DNA from: Paracentrotus lividus
Taxonomy: Eukaryota; Echinodermata; Echinoidea; Camarodonta; Echinidae
DNA length: 64,000 nucleotides
Assembly: GCA_940671915.1 (NCBI GenBank)
Contig: CALNVZ010002974.1
Coordinates: 19,861,157 to 19,925,156, forward strand
Reading direction: 5' to 3'
This document shows, piece after piece, positions 47,301-59,300 of this stretch. Both the position numbers and the translations under genes were made by a program. Each line of letters begins with the position of its first letter. The first letter of the stretch is position 1. The notes under the pieces were generated by a model that was given only the letters and a program-made list of their open reading frames with translations, was not told the origin of the DNA and searched no databases.

Positions 47301-50300
47301 ATGAGCTAAAGTAATGACAGAACACTTTTATCTTATTCCACAGGCCTGCGTATAATCGAGAACCAGAACGACCATCAAGAGAGAACCTCATTAAGGAGGA
47401 GGAATGGCCTAGTCTCCAACAACAAGAGAATGTACATGTGCCAAAGAAGACCATTCGTGCTCAGACACACAATAGTTCCTGGGCAATGGAGACAGAGCAG
47501 GAGGAAGCTAGGCAGAGCTACAAGGAACCCTACAAAGAAGAGGGACAAGGTGACGGCTACTCAAAGGAGCGATACAGTGAGGATAGAGTACAGAGTGATA
47601 ACAGGAGGAGTGGAAGAGGTCGAGGATATCGTGGGAATCGCAGAGGATACCAAGAGGAGCGCAATGAGCAACAGCAGCAAATTGGGAATCGGAGTGAAGA
47701 GGATAATAACGAGTATGAGAGACAGCGGGGCTTCAAAAGTCAGAGAGCACCTCAGAGAACGACTCAAGACGAGGGAAGGGGAGACAGCAAAAGTGCTGAA
47801 GAACGGGCTCACGATGCATTACCTTGAAAGACAAACCGTAGAATATGATCGCTATAGAAATAAAAGCTCAGAGTTTAACCGTGATGATTACGAACGCACT
47901 GGTCAGCAAAGCAAACGTGAGCAGTACCAAGGTTCTGACAGGAGAGAGAGTCAACGAGATGATAGGGAGGAGATAATTATTATGACAGGAGAGAACAAGA
48001 TACCAGCAAGGACCACAAGAGACAATGGGTCAATAGCAATTATAGGTCAGAACCACAGAGTCTTGGTGGACGCTATAGGCAGGACTCTAGTCAACAAGAT
48101 GCCAGATATGACTCTAGGTACGAGAAAAAAGTTATAATGAAAATAGAGACAGTAGGCATGAAAGCCAGGATGCTAGATATGACACACAGGACACTTATTC
48201 AAACCAAAGAAGACAGGGGTCTGGTCATCGGGAGAAACGCAGACAGGAACAACATCACATAGAGCAGGTGGAGGGCTACGTCTTCAGAGAATGGGAAGAG
48301 AGCGTTCAATATTCAGAGGAACCTGTGAAGGAGAGTAGAACAGGAGGAGAGCCAGCCACGCCGTCAGAGGGAAAGCAAAGCCTATTCCAGAGATCGTCGC
48401 CAAAGGACTGGTCGGCAAGACAGCAAGGAGGCGCCCCCTGAACAAATCGATGAAGGAGAAATGGAAGGCCTGAGGAATCTGGTGAAAGAACTAAAGGTTT
48501 CTATGCAGGACGATGTTGGCTATGCTCACCAAGAACATGATGTACAATCAAAGCTGGAAACAAGGCCTATCATTGACCTGTTGGTGTAGAAGGTACAGTC
48601 ATTTGAATATTTTGATATATGTACTGATTATGAATATCCACATATGTAAATGGATTAATTACAAATATTTTTGAACAAAAATTGACATTTAGAAAAAATA
48701 TCTTCAAAAAAATGCAACCAATGGTTGTCATTATTTATATGTATGAAATAAGCATGAATATTATTTTTTTGCTGCTGCCACCTAAAGTTTCATGTTTTCG
48801 GGTGTGCTTTTTTATATTGTCTGTCTGCTTTCCTGTTACGGCATTATTTTGAGAAGCATTTAAGATTACACTTGACACTTAGTGGTGAGCTGATTAGGCT
48901 TTTGGAATAATGGGATAAAAAATTCAGAGATATTAAAGGGAAGGAAACCCTAGGAATTCATTAAATTGTACAAAAACAGGAAAATCAAAGAAAGCTGATC
49001 AATGAAAATTGAAAAAAATGAATGAATAATAAGAAAGTTATGAGCACTTGAATGTTGTGATCACTACTGCTATGGGGATCCTCAAATTGGCAACGGGCCT
49101 AAGATGTGTGATGTCATACATGAACAACTTCCCCATTACTTTGTACATATTTCACATCAAATTGTCTTTTTTTATTAATTCTGTTAAAAGATCTGAGATT
49201 CTTTTCATGGGAGGACATGTAATACAAGTTCACAAAATATAATCACGTATGAAGAGTCTGTACTACCATTAGAATGAGGGAAAAGAATAATTTTTGGTAT
49301 TTTTTTGTATGTCATATAGGATAGTTGTTCATGTGTGACATCACACATCTTGGGCCTGTTGCCAGTGTGAGGATCTCCATAGCGTTAGTGATCACAACAT
49401 TCAAATGCACATAACTTTCTTATTATTTATTCAATTGTTCTCAAACTTTCTTTAATCTGTTTCTTTGATTTTTTTTGTTTCATACAATTCAACTGAATCC
49501 TAGGGTTTCATTCTCCTTTAATATGTAAAATAACTGTATTTAAGAGCAGAGGCATATAAGAAGTGTCGCCGCATTAGTCTTGTTTTCCATACTTGAAGGA
49601 AATTTACCATGTTGCTTTCTCCAGTCTTTTGCATGCACAGAATTGAGTTGGAACATAGACTGAATATTTATGGCTTCTGGTTATTTTTTTTAAATTTTCA
49701 TAGTTGCAGTTGAAGGACAAGAGGATCCAGAGAGAATGGAGAGATATGATAGGAGAGAGGTAAGACCATAGATATTTTGTAATGGTTACAAGATTAGGGA
49801 AGGCTGGAATGAGACTACCATGTTTAAAGCAACGTATATTATCAAGTCATTGGAGAGGCCTGCACGGTTTTCAGGTGTGCAAGGAAAAAAAAAATCTTGA
49901 TTGTGTTGTATGTCATTGTCAAATATTTTCTGATTTCCAATACGAAGCCATGGCACTTCATATTCATGTTAATCTCTACTCCTAATAAAAAAGTATATGT
50001 TATATCATGTTTCTTGTATTTATCACACGGGGTTTTGGTTCTTAAAAGTTTTAGCCTCATTTTTCATTGTTCTCATTTCATATATACAAATGATGAACTC
50101 TAAAACTTTAATAGAGACTAAAGTCAACATTGGATATTTATGTTTCTGTTCCATTTTGGACTAAATGTTTAAATTATTTTGAGAGACTTGCTTGTCAAGG
50201 CATGGTGAGGTTTGATTTCGAACCAATAAAAAAGTAAAAATTTGAAGATTTTCTTGTATACATGAAATAGTGTTTACCGTTTCCCCATCAATTACTTGTT

Positions 50301-53300
50301 CTTACCCAGAGAGGGCGCCCAAAGAGGTATTCATCTCAGCGTCAGAGAGGTCAAGAAGGGCCCGGGGCTCCACCTTCTGAGCAATTATCAAGAGGAGGAC
50401 GTGAAAGAGGTATGACTAGATATCTGATTATCAACCCTATCTTTACTTTGGAGAGTCTGTGATTTGTGCACACGCCATATATTTTCTTGATTTTGCTTTA
50501 AAACCGAGAGTATATTTTCACGAAATTATTGTGTTTGCATTCACTTTGTACAGAAATATCAGGGAGTGAAAATTTCCGCGTTCAGTAAGTCACAAAATTT
50601 ACGAACATAAAACCAATGCAAAATATTCAGCGTATACAGTATCCTTTTGCAGGGGTTGATGCCGTCTCTTCTTTTAAAGTATGACGTAGTAGTCTTGTAC
50701 ATCAAGCTATTTCTTGAAGTTTGGTAAGCCAGTTGAGTTGTACGCTGGACTTGATAAGTCAGTCATTCGGTCATGGGGCTGGAGGTGAGGGCAGTTGTAG
50801 ACCATTGTCTAGCTGCCTCCTGTTCATCTGCACCCTAGGTACATGCCGTTGATTCCCGGGTTTGGCACGATTCTTTACTACCAATGGATCTTCCAACCCA
50901 ATTTCGCAGCCGACACTAAGGGACAGTATAGAAATGGCAAATGGGCATGAGTACGAAATTTCAACAAGGCATAGCCACGTTGAATAGAACATCTCACCGA
51001 ATGCGAAAATTCACATTTGCTCTAAGGTATTTGAAATTGTGAAGGTAAAAACATACATAAGGTGTAAAACATTTGTTGAGTGTAAGGTTTCATCTTTTCA
51101 TTTCTATATTTCCCAGGTCATGGCTACCAGAACAGAGGGGATTACCCCACCCATACTCCTCCGCCACACCCCCCACCGATGACATCACCCCCTCACCATG
51201 TCCATCATCCTACCCCAGTGAGTGGGGCAGACCCTCATATGATGGCAGGTAGCCCAGAGGCAAGGATGGTCCCACCGCACCCACCCCCTCCTCAAGATGT
51301 CATCCTGCCTCATGATGTTAACATGCATCCTGGTAAGAACACACTCACAGGCTCATATTCACAAAGGTGTCCGAAAGTTAAGCCTAGCTTAAATCTGCGG
51401 TTTACAGGGCTGTGAAATCTCCGATTTTACGCGGAATTCCGATTTTTTCCCTCAAACACCAATCTACATTTTCCGCTTTTTTTTCCTTCCCGGATCGAGA
51501 TCCAAAAGTCGGAAACGCGCGCTTCAGAAAAGCGGTAAACTTCAGTTCTCAGCTCAGGCATAATTGTCCATAGAAAAGCATATAAACTTCGCACTGAAGT
51601 TAGCTAGTATTCTTGCGACGGAAAAAACCACCAAAATTTACCCTTTTTTCAGTAGCTTAATCATTCTCACATGCGCACATGCCGACAAACCACCGCTCAT
51701 AACGTATCCACGCAAGTAGTACCGCGTAACTGACTGCGAAAACAATTCATATTGCAGTGCATAGAATATGTGCACGCTCGCCGAGACTTCTTGGAAACAC
51801 AAGTGGAGCTCATCCAAACGACCGAAAACGTGAGTAATTTATCGTAAATCGTACCTTATAATTGCGACTTTGGAAAATCGCACGCGCATTTTAGCCATTC
51901 ACATACGGTGAGCGAGCTATACTACCGCCGATCTGAACCCGGAAGCGACATTGACCGCCGATCGCGGCGGCGGAGTGAATTTTGAGCCCCGCTCAGTCGC
52001 GTACGGCAAACCGGGATTGAGATCGCCGAAACCTCCGGCGGTCAAAATCTTGATATTCGGACCGGCGTCCGGAATCAGCCGCGCATTTGCAAATTTGAAT
52101 TCACAAACACTTTTTGAACTCTTATACCTGTACATGACTGTATAGAATTGGATTTCACTGCAAAGTTGAGAGTTGCCTGCTGTTTTTTTTCAACTTGTTA
52201 CCAGCAAATGCCAGGTGCCAGGCAGCAGATTATTTAGAAGTAGAGTCTACAGTGTTTGTCCCAGATGCAAATTTTCAAGCCTCAAAAAAAAAAATACCAA
52301 GGTATGGAAAAAATTAAGTGTTTTTTTCTCAAAAAACAGCAATTGAAATTGATAGAAATAGTTTCCAAAATTAGCCTAAGTTGCACCAGAGAGCATCTAA
52401 TACCCCAGAGCTTAAGGGACCCCGGCCTTAAGGGACTTCGCGCTTCGCGCTCGTGATGTGCGCTTCGCGCACATAGAGTTCGCGCACAATATTCACTTCA
52501 GATTTTTTCAGACTTTTTTTTTAACCAGCTCTCACACCCCTGGGTTTAACTATGGCCAACAAAATGGGATTCAACCTGTCTATGTTGCCTGTTCCTAACA
52601 CGTTTTCTAAATTCTGGAATCGTGTTTTGATTGTAAGGGAAACTTTTGTACTTATCATTCCCAGATAAAAATTCTGATTAATCGAACATATATATTTCAG
52701 GAATGAGTCCCACTTTGCTAGCCATAGTTAAAATGCAGATTTAAGCTAGGCTTAACTTTAGGCCACCTTTGTGAATACGGGCCGCAGTCTGTACTCACCC
52801 CCAGCAAGACCACCCACAAAAGACCAAATCATACTGTTTGTCAGAAACGTGGAAAACTGTATTATGCATTTTGATGTTGCTGGAGTAAGATAAAAGTATG
52901 TCACCTTCATGATGAACAGTGTAGAGTGTCCCAAATAGCCCAAAATTGTGTTGGTTTAGAGTCTGGGTTTGCAGTATGGCTGGGTTTTAGTACATGTGAA
53001 ATGATTTTAGATTCCATTAAAACTTATTCATGATGTTGGTCACTTGTAAGCACAGAATTCATTTTGATCAAGTATGTGATTCTTCCATATATAGTGTGTC
53101 CATTCAAAATTTGGCTGGCAGTGTGGTAATTTGTTACACTATAAGTCACATATAATTTGCTTTTTACTATCAATTATCAGCTTTGTTTAAAGAGAATCTC
53201 CTGTTAAAGGAAGGAAGAAGAAAAATAATTGCAAGGTTTCTAATTATTTTCATTTGTTGTAGGAAGAATATAATGATAATAAGGTCCACTGGGGAAGATT

Positions 53301-56300
53301 GCTCTTCAAATACCTTCATAGTCTTAGAGTGACAGAAAAAAGTTGAAATGTTATATTATTGTTATTATTGTTGGGTAGTCCCATACATGCGTTCTGTGAG
53401 TAGTTCATGTAATTCTCAGCAGAATTTGGTTGGTTTCATTTTGTTGATACCAAAACCTCCCAGCACTCAACAATTCTTAGGTAAATTGTTATCAACCTTT
53501 TCTAATCAGTTTACAACTGTAATGTTCCTGAACAAGTAAAGACTTTTAAAAAAAACCAAATGACTATTCCTGATTGAAAACCCCTTATTCACATACAAAT
53601 AGATGTAGTTGTTGCGCCCCCCTTTCTTTAGCTCCCCTTCCCTTCCCCCTCTCTTCCCTGTGGTACCACCCGTATATTTGTTTATTCTAAGGTTGTATTT
53701 TGTATGTACATGTATTTGTTTGCATCTATATTGTTATGTATAGGGGGAAGTCCATGACAAGTCACATGTGACTTTTGACTTCCCCCTCCATAGTAGAGTC
53801 AACTTGTGTAGACCCCGTGGATATTTTTCGGGGACAAAGGTTTGAAAGTGGTTTTGGGTTGCTTAGAGGTCACTGATCAAAATTAGCTTGGTTAGTCCCC
53901 TGCTAACCCCTGGCAACTCTTTGTAGGGGTCAAAATAGGGTCAAATTGGGGCCAATAGGGGTCAAATTCTTAAAATGCCCAAATTATCTCAAAAGACAGT
54001 GCAAATTGTTCCTCTTCTTCTACTAAACAAGAAAGTATACAGAATCATATACCTCTGAACTCCCAGTAAAAAGTTATGGCGGGAAAAGTCAAAAGGTCAA
54101 CGAACTTTCACATGAAGGCATATGAAGCCTACACAAGCTAAAATTGGTTGGAACAACAATTCTTTTGTGTTTTTTGTGTCTATCTATATTTTTTATGATT
54201 AAGAAAATTAATCGAAACTATTCCTATATGAGAAAATTATATTCAGTAGACATAAGGGGTCAACCTAAGGTCATTTGGGGTCAAATTAGTTAATTTTGTA
54301 TAAAAATATGGTAAAGGGGTTAAATCAGCTCCATTTTTGTGGTAATTTCCAAGTTAAGTGTAAATTGATTATTAAAATGAAAAGTTTTGTATTTCTAATC
54401 CAGAAACCACATTCAATAACTGCAAAGGGGTCATCATGATTTGGTCAAAGGGTAAAATCAGTCATTAAGGGTCAAAATGTTACATTGACCTACAAATGTA
54501 AACTGCTGTAATATGCACTCAGCTCAAAATGTTGATTGTAAAATTGTTTGGGATATGGACTTAAATTATTTTGATGACAGTGTATGATTGTATCGTACAT
54601 GAATATGATCTATTTGATCTTAGAGAATTTAGATCAAAGGTCAAATTAGGTCACACAGTCAAGTAACGATATTCCAGAACCGCTTTTAATCTTCAACCTT
54701 AATGATATCACGATTATAGGGAGATAATCTGATCACGATTTGGGAAGTGTATGTAAAAAATATCATTTACCTGACTGTTTTGGCAGCTATTAACGATCAG
54801 TGATGTTATCATTTTATTATAAAATATACAGAAATTGGTTAAAACAAGATTGATTGGCAAATTTTATCATTAAGGTCCAGTAAAAGTCTGAAACATATAC
54901 TTGTGATTGAAGACGAATAACCCAAGAAAGCACACTTCTCATGCATTTTCAGACGTTTAGGAAGCCCTTAGTTAAAAAAAAAGAAGTAATTTCAGACATA
55001 AACCTCGGTGAACTTTATCATTTTACCGATTCACTAGTCTTCACAACAATGATATTCTTTTTCATATGGTGACCTCATCCTAGTTTCATATCTCAAATGG
55101 TTTTTGAGATATTCCAATAATGAGGCAAACAGGGGCCGGAGCCGGTGGAGGGGCGGGGGACTGGGGCTTCAGCCTTTTTTTCAGCAAACGTGTACAAAAA
55201 CGCAAAATGACCATACATTTGTGATTTTAGTCTGTTCAGCCCCCCCCCCTTCGGCTCAGCCCCTTCACTTTCAAAAACGCTCCGCGGCCCCTGGCAAATA
55301 CGTGTATTGTCTTAAGTTGACCTCTGTGACCTTTGACATTTGACCTAAATTTGCCAAAATCTAATCACATCCTATTTTTATTTTATAATGATACCTTCTA
55401 CTGTCATGTGAAATTCACATCTTAATCAGTTCTAATTTCCGTTAATCAGTCAAATTTGCGTTATTTCTAAGGTGACGTTTGAACTTTGACCTTCATTCTT
55501 CAAAATTGTATGAGATTGGCTTTAAATGATGATACCCATTATCATCAAGATCAAAGTTAATGTACATAACAAGCTTTTTCTTAAAATAATGCAATAATGT
55601 GGTGAATTTATTGTGACGTAAATATTCATATGATTAATGACAGCGCTGTAAAAATTAAAAACCACGAAAGCAAAATCCTAAGTTGACCATGTGACCCTTG
55701 ACCTTTCACCTACATTCTTTAAGATCAAATTAAATCGTCCTCTTATGATAGTACATAATACTTTCAAATTTGAAGTTCATAGCTCAAGTGGTTGAAGTGT
55801 GCATATTGCAGCACAATATCTCTATACATGTAGGTCAATGTAACATTTTGACCCTAAATGATCGACTGACCCTTTGACCATAATGACCCCTTACATTTAC
55901 TGAATGTTGTTTTTGGATTAGAAATACAAAACTGTTAGTTTTAATCATGAATTTACACATAACTTGACAATATCCTACCAAAAATGGAACTGATTTAACC
56001 CCTTTACCATATTTTTATACAAAATTAACTAATTTGACCCCAAATGACCTTAGGTTGACCCCTTATGTCTACTAAATATAATTTTCTTATATAGGAATAG
56101 TCTCAATTAATTTTCTTAATCATAAAAAATATAGATAGACACAAAAAAACACAAAAGAATTGTTGTTCCAACCAATTTTAGCTTGTGTAGGCTTAATATG
56201 CCTTCATGTGAAAGTTCGTTGACCTTTTGACTTTTCCCGCCATAACTTTTTACTGGGAGTTCAGAGGTATATGATTCTGTATACTTTCTTGTTCAGTAGA

Positions 56301-59300
56301 AGAAGAGGAACAATTTGCACTGTCTTTTGAGATAATTTGGGCATTTTAAGAATTTGACCCCTATTGGCCCCAATTTGACCCTATTCTGACCCCTACAAAG
56401 AGTTGCCGGGGGTTAGCAGGGGACTAACCAAGCTAATTTTGATCAGTGACCTCTAAGCAACCCAAAACCACTTTCAAACCTTTGTCCCCGAAAAATATCC
56501 ACGGGGTCTACACAAGTTGACTCTACTACCACATATGCATTTATTTTATTGTCCCCGCCGAACGAGTTCGAGCAGGGGACTATGAAACGGGCTCCGTACG
56601 TATGTGTGTCCGTCCGTCCGTCCATCCGTCCATCCGTCCGTCCGTCCGTCCGTCCGTGCGTCCGTATGTGATCAAAATCTTCAATTTGCTACTCCTTCGC
56701 CATTGTTCATCCGATTTTCATTCCGTTTGCTTTATATGATAGCACTAGGTGATAGCTACAAAACTTCTTCACAGAATTTTGACCTTTGACCTTTGACCCT
56801 GATTTTTGACCTATAATGTTAATTGGCTACAAAATGCTACTCCTTCGCCATTTTTCATCCGATTTCGATTCTGTTTGCTTTATGTGATAGCACTAGGTGA
56901 GGACTACAAAACTTCTTCACGGAATTTTGACTTTTGACCCCTTTGACCTTTGAACTTGAGTTTTGACCTATATTGTTAATTGGCTAAAAAATGCTACTCC
57001 TTCGCCATTTTTCATCCGATTTCGATTCCGTTTGCTTTATGTAATAGCACTATGTGAGGACTTGTTTTATGAACTGTCGATACCTCTAATTTTATTATGT
57101 TGTATGTGATGGATGTTTCTTAAATATTCTCATTTTGCATATGTGGAATAAAATTTGAATTTGAATTTGAGCTAACGATATTGGTTTGTAAGCTGTACTT
57201 TGTATCTATTGAGGAAATCTTTTCTACTCTATATTTATGTCAGGAATGAGGCCACCTGCACCAGGTCATCTCCCCAGCGCAACCTTCTTTCACAGTCCCA
57301 ACCACCCTCCACCCAACATGGCCCAACCTCCCCCACCCAACCAGCTGCCTCCACCCCAGTTTGTAGGTGGACCTGTCATGTTTGTAGGGCACCACTACCC
57401 TGTGATGGGGTCCCAGCAGGTACCCCCTCCTCCTCAACAGGTCCCTCCTCCACAGCAAGTTCCAGTCCAGCATTACTCTGTGCCTCCCCAGGTAAGTCAG
57501 CACCTCTTTGCTTTCACACAGAAAATGTAGTGGTAAGGGTATGTCACATAAAACAAGAAACATGATGACTCGAAACATGATTCCTGATGGAATTTCTCAA
57601 TTGCTCAATTGTTTTTCATATTGTATATTTCTGGTCAGTTTCCCTCTTTGTTTCAATAATTTAAGATATTGAGCAAATAATCGCTGTTGGTCCAAATGAT
57701 GGGAAGACTATCACTTCCCAGGCAAGCTGGATAAGCTATCTCCTCCGAAGCAAAGCTGAGGAGAGATAGCGTGTACATCCAGCTTGCCGTGGAAGTGATA
57801 GTTTGCCTCGTCATTTGGATCAAGAGGTGATTATTTGCTTTATATTCCACATCTGAAACATATTAAGAGCTCGGGGGAAAACCAATATTTTGGTTAAAAA
57901 TGAAAGATTTCCTTGGGATCCTTAAAAAGAAAAATCCACTCAAGTCATCGATGCCTGCGCTTGTAAAATAAACGCTTACAATTAAAGTGCGCGCAATTTA
58001 TTTAGCGCGAAGCCCTAGTTCACATGGGCTGAAGACCTGAAGTGATTGTTACGTAACAGAGAAATTAAAAAAAGGAATTGTTACGTCACAGAGGAATTTA
58101 TCTGTCGCTGCATGTGATGGAAAAGTGATAGTACAGAAAACCGCGCATCCCCAAAATAATTGATGACGCGTTATGATTCCACTTGCTCTCTGGGGCGCTG
58201 AAGTGATCAGTGAAACTCAAAAATACTGTGCTACGAGTTATGGTTGATGATGGAGAAACTGAAATCAATCACGTGATTGGCTTTTGACCAATCCTGTTGC
58301 AACATTCTTAGTATTTGGAATATAATAATTCATATTGATTTCATAAGTGTCTCCATGAAAATTAAGATTTTTGGAATGTTTGTGGAGTTTGAACAGCTAT
58401 ATTGTAAATTTTTCTTTTCAATAATATAATAGTGTATTAAGAACATTTATGAAAGAAATGAATAGTGCACACACATCCAAGCTATTTCGATTGACAGTAA
58501 TAAAATCACCCTTCATGTATATTGTGAGAGGACTTTTCTGATACTCATGTTTCCTATTCTTACCGCTAGCAGTCTGGTCCTCCTCCAAGCCGCCAACACA
58601 ATCAGCGCCGACCCCAACTCCCCCAAGGACCACCACCACCCCAATCCCAGCCCCCTCCTCCCCAACCACTGGTCTCCCGACAAGCTCCACCACCCATGAT
58701 GGCAGGAGACGACGCCCCCAATCGCTCCTCTAACATCCAGGGTGGAGCGCCCCTCCCAGGGGCTCAGATGGTAGGGGGCATCACCTACTACTCCCCTGAG
58801 CTACAGCAGAGTATGAAGAGAGCCCCGCCCACCAAGAGACAAGCTAACCCTCTTCCTATTGAGGTACCTCCAGACAACAGGGTAAGTAAAAATATCCATA
58901 AAACTGTGCACACTTAGTTTTAAGGAGTTACTTTGGCAGGTACTATGTTGTTAGTCCTGAGGACTGTTTGTTATTCTTTTGTGGGATTTTGGTAGTTCTA
59001 AAAAGAACTTCTTGAGAGCTACCACAACCTCACAAAATAGTAAACAACAGTCCCTTTGAGGATGAACAGATGGTGTAAGTAAACTTGCTCCTTATTACTT
59101 GCAATCTCTATCCTTTAAAGGATCTAATCCTAGTTTTCTTTACCAATTCTTGTGGCCCAAGGCCTACTAAAAACTTAGATGTAGGCAAAATTATAACTAG
59201 CATTACTTTGTGACTTTTTTTTTATTGTAAAATTACATTGGTCATTCATTATGCACCATGATTTGTAAAGACTGTGGCCTGTTTTCTAAACTGTTGTCTG

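Noticed and set aside
47430..48137. A separate 235-residue gene overlapping CASC3 exon 7
   Set aside because: Its first half is an out-of-frame shadow of exon 7 and its second half is the frame-shifted continuation of CASC3, with the same composition.
48587..48589. TAG as the true stop of CASC3
   Set aside because: Conserved CASC3 signatures (KRYSSQRQR, GGITYYSPE) follow in well-spliced exons 8-13, so coding must continue in the main transcript. A short isoform is possible but unsupported.
53791..56528. Fold-back as another read artefact like the left arm
   Set aside because: Paired coordinates stay within a few bases over 730 bp and indel noise is absent, unlike 1-16361; the spacer is also asymmetric and unique.
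57237..57530. Start of CASC3 translation at the ATG near 57237
   Set aside because: That ATG precedes the splice acceptor and lies in intron; the exon joins in phase 1 from exon 10.
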